64,000 bases of DNA from an uncultured Alkaliphilus sp. (GCA_938074565.1 CALJEQ010000005.1:186001-250000), one strand, 5' to 3'. Counted from the stretch's first letter, positions 25,438-34,459 are shown. Translations and numbers: made by a program. Notes: a model not told the origin generated them from the sequence alone.

Positions 25438-26328
25438 TTGGTTATTAATATGAAATACTATGTAATTACAATAGCTTCAATATTTATAGCTTTAGGTATA
25501 GGGATTTTCATCGGTTTTAATATCAACAGTGATGATTTATATTTAAGTCAGCAACAAATAATTGTGGATACATTAGAAGAAAAGTTTAGTGAGATGAATA
25601 TAGAGAAAGAGTCATTTTCTAAGCAAATTGAAGAACTAATGATAGAAAATGAAAAAAACACCACTTTTATCGATAAAATCTATACTGAAATAATTAAAAA
25701 TAAGCTGAATGGGTTAAATGTAGGGATTATTATTACTTCGGAGGATTATTATTATCAAGATATACGTTTAACGCTAGAGAAGTCTGGGGCAAACGTACCT
25801 GCGGAATTTCAGTTCAAAAACAAAATTTTCAATATTTCTCAAGAAAAAATTGAAGAAATTAATGCTAGATTTGATTTAAAGCTAAATAATAAAGATGAAT
25901 TATTATCTACCATTAATCAAGAGATTGTTTACTTTTTTACCTTTGGTAAGAAAAGAACAATTTTAGATTTTTTATTAGATGAAAATTATATAAAATTTTC
26001 AGGGAATGTATTATCTGTTGAAAGCCAACCAATCCACTTTGTTGTTATTGCTGGTGGTGGTTTGACGGAGGATAAAAGAATAGAGACATTGGATATTGAT
26101 ATTATTAGAAGGTGTCTGCAAAATGCTATTCCAGTGGTGGGGGTGGAAAGGCATGATGTTGGCTACTCTTATATGCCCCATTATCAACAAATGAATATTT
26201 CTACAATTGATAATGTCAATAAACCAATGGGTAGAATTTCTTTAATCTCGGTACTGGGTGGGGAGATGGGACATTTTGGGGAAAAAGAACATGCCGATAG
26301 GTTAATTCCATTCTATTTAGACGAATAG
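25438..26328 (+). CDS. SteB/MctB-like copper transporter-family protein
   Basis: A 296-residue protein with one N-terminal membrane helix (YYVITIASIFIALGIGIFIGF), a coiled-coil segment at about residues 35-75 (QQIIVDTLEEKFSEMNIEKE) and a soluble domain outside the membrane. This matches the MctB/SteB family often annotated as copper transporter; its position after steA argues for a SteB-type division or envelope role. The TTG at 25438 has GGAGAG about nine bases upstream; an ATG at 25450 is the alternative. Confidence 0.8.
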   Translation: MVINMKYYVITIASIFIALGIGIFIGFNINSDDLYLSQQQIIVDTLEEKFSEMNIEKESFSKQIEELMIENEKNTTFIDKIYTEIIKNKLNGLNVGIIITSEDYYYQDIRLTLEKSGANVPAEFQFKNKIFNISQEKIEEINARFDLKLNNKDELLSTINQEIVYFFTFGKKRTILDFLLDENYIKFSGNVLSVESQPIHFVVIAGGGLTEDKRIETLDIDIIRRCLQNAIPVVGVERHDVGYSYMPHYQQMNISTIDNVNKPMGRISLISVLGGEMGHFGEKEHADRLIPFYLDE

Positions 26329-26339
26329 GAGATGATGGA

Positions 26340-27026
26340 TTGAAACCAATTGTTTCTGTTATTATACCAGTTTATAATGAGACAAATAGAATTGCTAACA
26401 CATTAATAACAATACAGAAAATAGAAGAAATCGACTTCATTTATGTGATTGATGATGGCTCTACTGATGGTACAGCTGAAGTGGTTAACAGTATTGAAGG
26501 AATTCACTTAATCAAGCACCCAATTAATTTAGGGAAAGGCACTGCACTTTTGACAGGAGTAAAAGAAGTAATATCAAAATCTGATATTATAGTTTTTTTA
26601 GATGGAGATTTAGAAGAAAGTAGCAAAGAAGTGAATAAACTAATAAATCCTATTTTAGAAAACACAGCAGATGTTACCATAGGAAAATTCCCTCCTGCTA
26701 AGAAAAAAGGTGGATTTGGACTGGTTAAAAAATTAGTAAAACTAGGATTACTAATACATACGGGGCAAGTAGTTGCATCTGCCCTTTCTGGGCAAAGGGC
26801 CTTTAAAAAAGAAGTATTACAACAAATTGGTATAAAAGATAAAGGTTATGGAATTGAGCTAGCCATGACTATTGATATTTTAAGGAATAGGTTTAAGATA
26901 GTGGAAGTAGATGTTGAAATGTATCACAATGAAACAGGTAGAACTTGGCATGGATTTCGCCATAGAGGAAGGCAATTTTATCATATTCTAAAGGTAATTA
27001 TTAGAAAGACTTTTGAAAAATCATAA
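26340..27026 (+). CDS. Glycosyltransferase family 2
   Basis: A 228-residue GT-A fold glycosyltransferase. The N-terminus SVIIPVYNETNRI, the nucleotide-sugar segment VIDDGSTDGT and the metal-binding IVFLDGDLEES are diagnostic of family 2. The C-terminal GYGIELAMTIDIL and MYHNETGRTWHGFRHRGRQF resemble polyprenyl-phosphate sugar transferases, but no C-terminal membrane helices are present. The start is TTG at 26340 behind GGAG. Its partners (SteA-, SteB- and MraY-like genes) point to cell-envelope synthesis; donor and acceptor are unknown. Confidence 0.88.
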   Translation: MKPIVSVIIPVYNETNRIANTLITIQKIEEIDFIYVIDDGSTDGTAEVVNSIEGIHLIKHPINLGKGTALLTGVKEVISKSDIIVFLDGDLEESSKEVNKLINPILENTADVTIGKFPPAKKKGGFGLVKKLVKLGLLIHTGQVVASALSGQRAFKKEVLQQIGIKDKGYGIELAMTIDILRNRFKIVEVDVEMYHNETGRTWHGFRHRGRQFYHILKVIIRKTFEKS

Positions 27027-27043
27027 ATAAGGTGTGAATGAAA

Positions 27044-27853
27044 ATGATGGTATTAGCGTTATTACTAAGTAGTTGTGGCGTTTCTTATATAACATTACCT
27101 CTAATTAAGTGGATGTTGGTGGACGGTGAAATGGAAAAGGAAAATTACCGTGGAGATTTAATTCCTGTGGGGATGGGAATCGCCTTGATTCCTATACTTA
27201 TTATTCATTTTTTTATATTGATTTACCTTTATCCAACTGAAATTAATTTACTATTAATCTTTTTGGGTGGGATTTTAGCAATGGCTTTTGTTGGAATGGT
27301 GGATGATTTATTAGGTAATAGAGATACCTTAGGCTTTAAAGGGCATATCGGGTCATTATTAAAAGGAAAACTGACTACAGGTGGGTTTAAAGCTGTTATT
27401 GGGGGAATGATTTCTTTATTCATTAGCTTTTTAATCTCTAACAGTACCCTTCAACTAATTTTAAACTTTTTAATAATGGCTTTAATGACAAACCTATTAA
27501 ATTTGATGGATTTAAGACCTGGGAGAGCTATTAAAAGTTTCACGTTGTTGTGGGGGGCTTTTCTATTTGTGGGGCTAACTAGAGGATCTAAAGAAATTTT
27601 AGCTATTGTAATGGGATATAATTTAGCATATTTTCCTCAAGACTTAAAAGCAAAAGCCATGATGGGGGATGTTGGTTCTAATACTTTGGGAATTTCTTTA
27701 GGTATGGCTGCCGCAATAAGCTTTGCTAACCAATATAAAATTATTGTGGTAATAGGTTTAGTCCTACTCCATGTAATAGCTGAAAAATATTCCATAACTA
27801 AAATAATTAAAGAAAATAAACTACTAAACTATTTAGATGAGTTGGGAAGATAA
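27044..27853 (+). CDS. MraY/WecA-like (GT4) phosphoglycosyl transferase membrane protein
   Basis: A 269-residue polytopic membrane protein related to the MraY/WecA family that moves sugar phosphates onto polyprenyl phosphate. It has RGDLIPVGMGIALIP near the N-terminus, a catalytic-type aspartate pair in FVGMVDDLLGNRDTLGFKGHIG, NLLNLMDLRPGRAIKSF and MMGDVGSNTLGISLGMAA. It is shorter than MraY. ATG codons occur at 27038 and 27044; the latter is better spaced from AAGGTG. Substrate is unknown. Confidence 0.82.
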   Translation: MMVLALLLSSCGVSYITLPLIKWMLVDGEMEKENYRGDLIPVGMGIALIPILIIHFFILIYLYPTEINLLLIFLGGILAMAFVGMVDDLLGNRDTLGFKGHIGSLLKGKLTTGGFKAVIGGMISLFISFLISNSTLQLILNFLIMALMTNLLNLMDLRPGRAIKSFTLLWGAFLFVGLTRGSKEILAIVMGYNLAYFPQDLKAKAMMGDVGSNTLGISLGMAAAISFANQYKIIVVIGLVLLHVIAEKYSITKIIKENKLLNYLDELGR

Positions 27854-27866
27854 TTGAGGTGATTAT

Positions 27867-28937
27867 ATGATTTCAATAGAAAATGCAGTGGTAAAAAGAA
27901 TTATAAATGAGAGGTATGGCCGTAAGGATATTCTGGTTGAAATTAATGGGAAAGAAGAAAAAGCAATTAATTATATTCATTTATCGGGGGATATAAAGGA
28001 AAATCAGCGGGTAATATTAAATACAACAGCAGTAAAGTTGGGCCTGGGTACAGGAGGTGTACACTTTGTACTTTATAATCTAGATAATGAAAAAGAAGAA
28101 CTTTCAACAGGCGGACATATTATGAAGCTTCGGTATACGCCACTACAATTAAAAGTATTTTCAGCAGAAGAACAACAAAGTCAACATCATAAAAAGTTTT
28201 TAGATTTTAAATCCCTAGAAGGGATGCCTGTATTGGTGGCATCATTGCATAGTATGCTGTTACCGATAAGTGCCACTTTAAAATTTCAAAATCCTAAAAT
28301 AAAAATTGCCTATATTATGACAGATGGTGCAGCACTACCCCTAACCTTTAGTAATACTGTGTTTGATTTAAGGGAAAGGGGGATTATCGACACAACTATT
28401 ACGATAGGACATGCTTTTGGTGGTGACTTAGAATGTATTAACATTTATAATGGATTAATAGCAGCTAAGGAAATAGCAAAATGTGATATTGCTATTGTGT
28501 CAATGGGTCCAGGTATTGTGGGAACAGCAACACCCTACGGATTTTCTGGAATTGAGCAAGGTATAAACTTAGATGCAGTAGAAACTTTAAGGGGAATACC
28601 CATTGCCGTCCCTCGAATTAGTTTTGCTGACGTTAGAAGTCGTCACAGAGGTATTAGTCATCATAGTTTAACTGTTTTGGATAAAATTAATAAAGGGAAA
28701 TCCCACGTGGTTATTCCTCAACTGGAGGGATTTGAGAAGGACTTCCTTCATCAACAAATAAATAACTTGAAAATTAATGAAAAACACTATATTGTAGAAG
28801 TTAATGGAAATATTATATTTGAAGTATTAGATCATTTTAAGTTAAAAGTGGAATCTATGGGAAGAGGATTAAAAGATGATTTACCTTTTTTCTTAACTTG
28901 TAGTGCTGCTGCTTGCTACGGATTGACATTTCTTTAA
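27867..28937 (+). CDS. DUF3866 family protein
   Basis: A 356-residue protein recognised as a DUF3866 member, of unknown function. Features include KLGLGTGGVHFVLYNL, MKLRYTPLQLKVFSAEEQ, LVASLHSMLLPISATLKF and VSMGPGIVGTATPYGFSG with a Gly-rich loop. SFADVRSRHRGISHHSLTVLD follows and it ends with a conserved-looking Cys/Ala stretch (FFLTCSAAACYGLTFL). It appears cytoplasmic. It follows the MraY-like gene by 13 bases and ends the unit. Its last 45 bases overlap a small minus-strand ORF. Confidence 0.82.
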   Translation: MISIENAVVKRIINERYGRKDILVEINGKEEKAINYIHLSGDIKENQRVILNTTAVKLGLGTGGVHFVLYNLDNEKEELSTGGHIMKLRYTPLQLKVFSAEEQQSQHHKKFLDFKSLEGMPVLVASLHSMLLPISATLKFQNPKIKIAYIMTDGAALPLTFSNTVFDLRERGIIDTTITIGHAFGGDLECINIYNGLIAAKEIAKCDIAIVSMGPGIVGTATPYGFSGIEQGINLDAVETLRGIPIAVPRISFADVRSRHRGISHHSLTVLDKINKGKSHVVIPQLEGFEKDFLHQQINNLKINEKHYIVEVNGNIIFEVLDHFKLKVESMGRGLKDDLPFFLTCSAAACYGLTFL

Positions 28938-29054
28938 GTCATCATTAAGAAAATCCTTCAGTATAGTGTTTTCCTTATTTATTTCATTTAAGAATTCTAA
29001 TAACTGTTGGGCTTTACCACAATAAAACAGCTTGTCTGTTGTTTTTTTAATCAT
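28893..29054 (-). CDS. Small ORF, candidate MciZ-like Z-ring inhibitor
   Basis: A 53-residue minus-strand frame with GAGGTG about five bases before its ATG. It is divergent from nudF and overlaps the end of the DUF3866 gene. Its core GKAQQLLEF...ENTILKDFL lines up without gaps to the core of the 40-residue Bacillus MciZ peptide as I remember it, sharing Gly-Lys-Ala, Leu, Glu and the Lys-Asp pair. mciZ sits beside nudF in Bacillus. MciZ caps FtsZ filaments in the mother cell. The similarity is short and from memory. A weak sigma-E-like promoter (AATAATT, 15 bases, TATACTA) may lie upstream. Confidence 0.55.
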   Translation of the reverse strand: MIKKTTDKLFYCGKAQQLLEFLNEINKENTILKDFLNDDLKKCQSVASSSTTS

Positions 29055-29116
29055 ACCAACACCTCATTCATTAATTTGATAGTATAGTATATTAACTGGA
29101 AGGGAGAATTATTACT

Positions 29117-29653
29117 ATGGATGAAAAAACAGTAAAAAGTGAACGTATATATGAAGGAAAAGTAATCAATTTACGGGTTGATATGGTGGAGCTACCCGAT
29201 AGAAAATATTCTAAGAGGGAAATTGTTGAACACTCTGGAGCAGTGGGGGTATTAGCCATTACGCCAGATGGGAAAGTTATTTTAGTTAAGCAGTTCCGAA
29301 AGCCTGTAGAGTCGGTTTTGTTAGAAATTCCTGCTGGAAGAATTGAAACGGATGAAGAACCATTGAACAGTGCTAAAAGAGAATTGGTGGAAGAAACGGG
29401 ATATTCATCTGATAAAATAACCAAAATGCTAGATTTTTATACTAGCCCAGGGTTTTCAAATGAAGTAATCCATATTTATTTAGCAGAGGAGTTAGTGGAG
29501 GGGGAGGCATGTCCCGACGAAGATGAATATATTGAGGTGGTTTATCTAAGTATAGAAGAGGCAGTTGAGATGGTGAAGAATGGTGAAATTAAAGATAGTA
29601 AAACCATCGTTGCCTTATTAAGCTACCAAAATAGTTTTCTAAATAGTAAATAG
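29117..29653 (+). CDS. nudF: ADP-ribose pyrophosphatase (NUDIX)
   Basis: A 178-residue NUDIX hydrolase that splits ADP-ribose into AMP and ribose 5-phosphate. The NUDIX box runs from GRIETDEEPLNSAKREL through VEETGY and keeps all key Gly and Glu positions. The upstream VVEHSGAVGVLAITPDGKVILVKQFRKPVE and the downstream FYTSPGFSNEVIHIYLAEEL are typical of the NudF subgroup. It is followed by spoIIM and xerD, the same order as in Bacillus. Confidence 0.92.
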   Translation: MDEKTVKSERIYEGKVINLRVDMVELPDRKYSKREIVEHSGAVGVLAITPDGKVILVKQFRKPVESVLLEIPAGRIETDEEPLNSAKRELVEETGYSSDKITKMLDFYTSPGFSNEVIHIYLAEELVEGEACPDEDEYIEVVYLSIEEAVEMVKNGEIKDSKTIVALLSYQNSFLNSK

Positions 29654-29704
29654 CAAGATGTAGGGTAATAAACTTATATAAATAAATTACATAGTAAGGA
29701 CAAC

Positions 29705-29732
29705 GCATAAAACTTCCTATAATGGCATATTA
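29705..29732 (+). promoter_or_regulatory. Candidate sigma-E promoter of spoIIM
   Basis: GCATAAA at 29705-29711 and CATATTA at 29726-29732 are 14 bases apart and resemble sigma-E -35 and -10 elements. spoIIM is a sigma-E gene in Bacillus. Confidence 0.5.
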
Positions 29733-29770
29733 GTTTTAGTAATAAGATTGCCACCAAAGGAGGTTTTTTT

Positions 29771-30406
29771 GTGCCTAACAAAATGATAGAAATAATTAAA
29801 AAGCACATTAAAGAAAATTTGTTAGTTTATTTTGTTGTTGTTCTATGCTTTCTAATAGGGGTGTCTGTTGGGGCATTTACAGTCAAAGTAGTTGATCCCC
29901 ATCAAAAACAAGAATTAGTTTCTTACTTAAGAGGATTTTTTCAACTGTTTGATGAAAATCAGTTAAAGACATCGGCTATATTTAGCGAGTCCATAAAAAA
30001 CAATATACAATTACTAGTTTTTAATTGGATTCTAGGTTTACTTATTATTTTAGTACCTGTAGTTCTTGTGGTAATTGGGTTTAAAGGTTTTGTTATAGGG
30101 TTTACAGTAGCTTTATTGTTGGATGAATTCAAATTTTACGGTGTTTTATTATTTCTATTTGGGGTTCTTCCACAGAATATCATTATCATTCCTGCCTTTG
30201 TGATGGGTGCAGTTATTTCTTTAAGTTTCGCTTTAATGATTATTAAAGTAAAAATTAATAAGATAAAAAACTTTAATTACTCAAAACAGTTCTTTGTGTA
30301 TAGCATAATACACCTATCATTAGTAGGTGTTATGTTAGTAGCTGCTATGTTAGAGTCCTTTATCCTACCGTTTTTTATTAGATTAATTGTTAGATACATG
30401 GGATAA
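29771..30406 (+). CDS. spoIIM: Stage II sporulation protein M
   Basis: A 211-residue polytopic membrane protein. SpoIIM works with SpoIIP and SpoIID in peptidoglycan remodelling during engulfment. About five hydrophobic helices are visible, the first at FVVVLCFLIGVSVGAFTVKVV, with the family segment IFSESIKNNIQLLVFNWILGLLIILVP and GVLPQNIIIIPAFVMGAVISLSF. The start is GTG at 29771 after GGAGG. Its neighbours nudF and xerD match the Bacillus order. Confidence 0.93.
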   Translation: MPNKMIEIIKKHIKENLLVYFVVVLCFLIGVSVGAFTVKVVDPHQKQELVSYLRGFFQLFDENQLKTSAIFSESIKNNIQLLVFNWILGLLIILVPVVLVVIGFKGFVIGFTVALLLDEFKFYGVLLFLFGVLPQNIIIIPAFVMGAVISLSFALMIIKVKINKIKNFNYSKQFFVYSIIHLSLVGVMLVAAMLESFILPFFIRLIVRYMG

Positions 30407-30511
30407 AATAGAGTTAATATTACAATTTCAATAAAAAAAATATTTTTTGCAGGAATTCATAAGCTTTCGACGAATATTTGTATTATAACTGAATAAAGGG
30501 AGTTTTTATTT

Positions 30512-31396
30512 ATGCATGAATTAATTATAGATTTTAATGATTTCCTAACAACTGAAAAAAAGTTATCTGATAACACTTTAGAATCTTATAAAAGAGATAT
30601 TAAACAGTTCGTAAATTATCTAATGGAAAATAACGTAAAAAACCTTACTACTACAAATAAAACAACCATTATTACTTATTTGATTTATTTGCAAAACAAT
30701 GGTAAGGCAACGTCTACTATTTCAAGGAATATTGCCTCCATTAGATGTTTTTATCAGTTTCTATTATTAAATAATAAAGTGGACAAAGATCCCACATCTA
30801 ATCTTGAATCACCTAAGGCTGAAAAAAAGATTCCTAGTATTTTGTCATTGATTGAAATAGATACTCTTTTAAGTCAACCAGAAGTTTCATCTTCAAAGGG
30901 TGTTAGGGATAAAGCTATGTTGGAATTATTGTATGCTACAGGAATTCGAGTCAGTGAACTGATATCTTTAGATGTTAAAGATGTTAATTTAGAAATGGGT
31001 TATATTAAATGTTGTACTGGAACAAAGGAAAGGGTAATTCCAATTGGCTCAGTAGCCATGAAGATACTAAAAGAATATTTAGAAGAGTATCGTAAGTTTT
31101 TCATTAAAGCTGACATTGAAACTTCTTTATTCTTAAATTGCCAAGGGAAACAGCTAACTAGACAGGGGTTTTGGAAAATTATAAAAGCTTATACTAAAAA
31201 GGCTAATATAGATAAGACAATTACTCCCCATACCCTTAGACATTCATTTGCAACCCATTTAATTCAGAATGGAGCAGATTTAAAATCAGTTCAAGAAATG
31301 CTAGGTCATTCGGATATTTCAACGACACAAATCTATATGAATTTATCCAAAAATAAAATTAAAGATGTTTATAATAAAGCACACCCTAGGGCCTAA
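30512..31396 (+). CDS. xerD: Tyrosine recombinase XerD
   Basis: A 294-residue site-specific recombinase that resolves chromosome dimers at dif. The N-terminal core-binding domain (DFNDFLTTEKKLSDNTLESYKRDI) is followed by the catalytic domain with Arg146 in ATGIRVSELISL, His240 and Arg in HTLRHSFATHL, LGHSDISTTQIY, and the nucleophilic Tyr at about residue 275. The conserved Lys lies in GTKERVIPIG. Its location between spoIIM and deoB favours a housekeeping XerD rather than an integrase. Confidence 0.93.
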   Translation: MHELIIDFNDFLTTEKKLSDNTLESYKRDIKQFVNYLMENNVKNLTTTNKTTIITYLIYLQNNGKATSTISRNIASIRCFYQFLLLNNKVDKDPTSNLESPKAEKKIPSILSLIEIDTLLSQPEVSSSKGVRDKAMLELLYATGIRVSELISLDVKDVNLEMGYIKCCTGTKERVIPIGSVAMKILKEYLEEYRKFFIKADIETSLFLNCQGKQLTRQGFWKIIKAYTKKANIDKTITPHTLRHSFATHLIQNGADLKSVQEMLGHSDISTTQIYMNLSKNKIKDVYNKAHPRA

Positions 31397-31412
31397 TTTT
31401 AGGTCCTATTTT
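31387..31412 (+). terminator. Possible terminator of xerD
   Basis: TAGGGCCTAA at 31387-31396 pairs with TTAGGTCCTA at 31399-31408 with one G-T pair, followed by a short T tract. It overlaps the stop codon. Confidence 0.45.
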
Positions 31413-31492
31413 ATGCTGGAAAATTAGTAATTAATAAACCCTATAGTTTAAAAAATAAAGGGTATAATAATATAAAAAATGGAGGGGATATT

Positions 31493-32665
31493 ATGGTTAA
31501 TAGAGTAGTAATTTTTGTAATGGATAGTGTTGGTATTGGGGCTTTACCAGATGCAGAAGCCTTTGGTGATGTGGGGGCTAATACTTTAGGAAACATTGTA
31601 AAGGCATCTGGTGGAATTAATTTACCAAATTTAAGAAAATTAGGACTAGGAAACATTGATGGTTTAGTTGGTGTTGAAGCTGTGGAAAACCCAACGGGAG
31701 CATATGGTCGTTCAGACGAAGTTTCTAATGGGAAAGATACCACCACTGGTCATTGGGAGTTGGCGGGGTTACATGTGACAGAACCTTTTCAAACTTTTCC
31801 AGATGGCTTTCCAAAGGAAATTATAGATGAGTTTGAAGCAAAAGTAGGAAGAAAAGTGTTAGGAAATAAGCCAGCTTCTGGAACTGAAATTTTGGATGAA
31901 CTGGGGGAAGAACATGTAAAGACAGGTAACCCTATAGTGTACACATCGGCTGATAGTGTTTTTCAAATTGCCGCCCATGAAGGTGTTATACCTCTTGAAG
32001 AATTATACAAAATGTGTGAAATTGCTAGAGAAATTATGATGGGGGAATATACTGTTGCAAGAATTATTGCAAGACCCTTTGAAGGTGAAGTGGGCAAATT
32101 TACCAGAACCCCCAATAGACGAGATTATTCACTAAGTCCTTTTGGCGAAACATTATTAGATATAGCTAAAAAAGCTGGATTAGATGTTATTGGTGTTGGT
32201 AAAATAGAAGATATTTATAATGGACATGGAATTACAGAGGCAATACATACAAAAGACAATATGGCAGGGATAGATGCAACAATAGATTATCTAGGCAAAG
32301 ATAACAAAGGGATTATTTTTACTAACCTAGTAGATTTTGATGCTAAATATGGACATAGGAGAGATCCTATTGGTTATAAAAATGCATTGGAAGAAATGGA
32401 TAGAAAAATTCCAGAAATGCTGGAAAAAATGGGACCCAACGATATTATTATTTTTACTGCTGACCACGGAAATGACCCAACTTATAAAGGAACAGACCAT
32501 ACAAGAGAATACATACCTATTGTAATTTATGGAAATGCCATTAAAGAAAATGTAAATCTTGGCACAAGAAAATCATTTGCCGATATTGCAGCTACTATTT
32601 CAGATTTGCTGGACATTCCATCTACTGGAAAAGGCGATAGCTTTAAAAACTTGATATTAAAGTAA
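31493..32665 (+). CDS. deoB: Phosphopentomutase
   Basis: A 390-residue enzyme that interconverts ribose (or deoxyribose) 1- and 5-phosphates in nucleoside breakdown. Alkaline-phosphatase-superfamily metal sites include VIFVMDSVGIGALPDA, the phosphorylated Thr region NGKDTTTGHWE, FTNLVDFDAKYGHRRD and FTADHGNDPTYKGTDHTREYIP. It lies directly upstream of two purine nucleoside phosphorylases, a logical salvage unit that passes ribose 1-phosphate to this mutase. GGAGGGG precedes the ATG. Confidence 0.97.
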   Translation: MVNRVVIFVMDSVGIGALPDAEAFGDVGANTLGNIVKASGGINLPNLRKLGLGNIDGLVGVEAVENPTGAYGRSDEVSNGKDTTTGHWELAGLHVTEPFQTFPDGFPKEIIDEFEAKVGRKVLGNKPASGTEILDELGEEHVKTGNPIVYTSADSVFQIAAHEGVIPLEELYKMCEIAREIMMGEYTVARIIARPFEGEVGKFTRTPNRRDYSLSPFGETLLDIAKKAGLDVIGVGKIEDIYNGHGITEAIHTKDNMAGIDATIDYLGKDNKGIIFTNLVDFDAKYGHRRDPIGYKNALEEMDRKIPEMLEKMGPNDIIIFTADHGNDPTYKGTDHTREYIPIVIYGNAIKENVNLGTRKSFADIAATISDLLDIPSTGKGDSFKNLILK

Positions 32666-32767
32666 GAATTAGAAGGCTTAAGGCTTTAAAGCACTTCCTT
32701 TTTATAAATTATTGTTTTACATAAGGTTTTAAGTTTGGGTAATAGATTGATAGAAGGGGGACTTAAA

Positions 32768-33586
32768 ATGACTTTAGTAAAGAGAATTAATGATGCGGCG
32801 TCGTATCTACAAGAGCAATTAAAGGACAAACCTAAATTTGGTCTAATATTAGGATCAGGCTTGGGGGTATTGGCGGATGAAATTGAAAACCCTAAAAGCA
32901 TACCCTACAATGACATACCTCATTTTCCAGTTTCTACAGTTGAAGGACATGCTGGTGAGTTGGTGTGTGGGCAGTTAAAGGGAAAAAATGTAATTGCCAT
33001 GAAGGGACGCTTCCACTATTATGAGGGCTATACTATGGAAGAGGTTACTTTCCCTGTAAGGGTTATGAAGGCTTTGGGTATTGAAACAATCATTGTTACC
33101 AATGCAGCAGGTGGTGTTAACCGAAACTTTGAACCAGGAGATTTAATGATTATAGAAGATCATATTAACTTCGCTTTTGATAACCCACTAATGGGTAAAA
33201 ATGATGACTCACTGGGTCTGCGTTTCACAGATATGTCAAATGCTTATGATAAGAATCTTATAAAGGTAGCAGAAGAAGTGGCAGAGGAAATGAGAATAAT
33301 TATTAGAAAAGGTGTTTATACCTATTTCACTGGGCCTACTTATGAGACACCAGCGGAAATTAAAATGGTTGAGTTTCTAGGTGGCGATGCAGTGGGGATG
33401 TCAACAGCTTCGGAAGTCATGGCAGCGGTTCATGGTGGACAAAAAGTATTGGGAATATCTTGCATTAGTAATATGGCGGCAGGTATATTGCCACAGCCTT
33501 TAAGTCACGATGAAGTAATAGAGACAACCCAAAGAGTAAAGAGTCAATTTACAGCCTACATAAAAGGAATTTTAGAAAGAATTTAA
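32768..33586 (+). CDS. punA: Purine nucleoside phosphorylase, first copy (6-oxopurine type)
   Basis: A 272-residue trimeric-type PNP that phosphorolyses inosine and guanosine. Phosphate-site motifs are ILGSGLGVLADEI, VEGHAGELV and MKGRFHYYEGY, plus VTNAAGGVNR. Base-contact residues are of the 6-oxopurine type: Glu193 in GPTYETPAE and Asn235 in CISNMAAG. The ATG at 32768 is preceded by AGGGGG; the longer frame from a TTG at 32735 lacks a ribosome site. It is 17 bases upstream of a second, diverged copy. Confidence 0.93.
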   Translation: MTLVKRINDAASYLQEQLKDKPKFGLILGSGLGVLADEIENPKSIPYNDIPHFPVSTVEGHAGELVCGQLKGKNVIAMKGRFHYYEGYTMEEVTFPVRVMKALGIETIIVTNAAGGVNRNFEPGDLMIIEDHINFAFDNPLMGKNDDSLGLRFTDMSNAYDKNLIKVAEEVAEEMRIIIRKGVYTYFTGPTYETPAEIKMVEFLGGDAVGMSTASEVMAAVHGGQKVLGISCISNMAAGILPQPLSHDEVIETTQRVKSQFTAYIKGILERI

Positions 33587-33603
33587 AATAGGGGGTAAAT
33601 AAT

Positions 33604-34425
33604 ATGAATCATTTATTAGAAAAAATTGAAGAGGCTAAAAGTTATTTGTTAGGAAAAATAAATGTAAAGCCAGAGGTAGGTTTGATTTTAGGTTCTGGTT
33701 TAGGTGACTTAGCTGATGAAATACAAAATCCTGTTGTGATAGATTATAGTGAAATCCCCAATTTCCCTGTTTCCACTGTTGAGGGACATGCAGGGCAATT
33801 AATTGTGGGTGAACTAGAAGGTAAAATGGTGGTTGCTATGAAGGGTAGATTCCACTATTATGAAGGTTATACAATGCAGGAAGTTACTTTCCCAGTTAGG
33901 GTAATGAAGGCTATAGGAGTTGAATCTTTAGTTGTTACAAATGCATGTGGAGGTTTAAATCCAAAATTACATGCAGGGGCTTTAATGGTAATTAATGACC
34001 ATATTAACTTCACTGGAAGCAACCCACTTATTGGTGAAAACCATCAAGAATTAGGCCCAAGATTCCCAGATATGTCTAGAGCATATTATCCAGAATATGT
34101 AGAACTTGCCCATAAAGTAGCTAAAGAAAAGGATGTTGAAACTTTTGAAGGTGTTTATTTGGCAATTAGTGGACCTAACTATTTGTCAAAGGCTGAATTA
34201 AGAATGGTGACAAATTTAGGAGCAGACACCATAGGAATGTCTACTGTACCAGAGGTTATAGTGGCAAATCATGGTGGAATGAAAGTATTGGGAATTTCTT
34301 GTGTAACTGATATGGCTATACCAGATAGTTTAGAATCCATCAGCCATGAGCAGGTAATGGAGATGGCTAATAAAACTAAGCCTAAGTTTATTCAATTGGT
34401 TAAAGGTATATTAAAAGAAATGTAA
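33604..34425 (+). CDS. Purine nucleoside phosphorylase paralogue, second copy with altered base site
   Basis: A 273-residue PNP/MTAP superfamily protein. Phosphate motifs are kept (ILGSGLGDLADEI, VEGHAGQLI, MKGRFHYYEGY, VTNACGG). The purine-contact positions differ from the first copy: the GPNYLSKAE segment has Leu194 where Glu is expected, and CVTDMA has Asp236 in place of Asn. In human MTA phosphorylase the same positions are non-Glu and Asp, and Asp at the second site favours 6-aminopurines. A preference for adenosine or methylthioadenosine is therefore inferred. It is probably an old tandem duplicate cotranscribed with the first copy. Confidence 0.8.
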   Translation: MNHLLEKIEEAKSYLLGKINVKPEVGLILGSGLGDLADEIQNPVVIDYSEIPNFPVSTVEGHAGQLIVGELEGKMVVAMKGRFHYYEGYTMQEVTFPVRVMKAIGVESLVVTNACGGLNPKLHAGALMVINDHINFTGSNPLIGENHQELGPRFPDMSRAYYPEYVELAHKVAKEKDVETFEGVYLAISGPNYLSKAELRMVTNLGADTIGMSTVPEVIVANHGGMKVLGISCVTDMAIPDSLESISHEQVMEMANKTKPKFIQLVKGILKEM

Positions 34426-34459
34426 TTAAAAAATAAAAAAAGTAGCTTTATAGCTATAG

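Noticed and set aside
30460..30485. GTCGAA-containing stretch before xerD considered as a 0A box
   Set aside because: The first base of the TGTCGAA core does not match and there is no sporulation reason for control of xerD by Spo0A.
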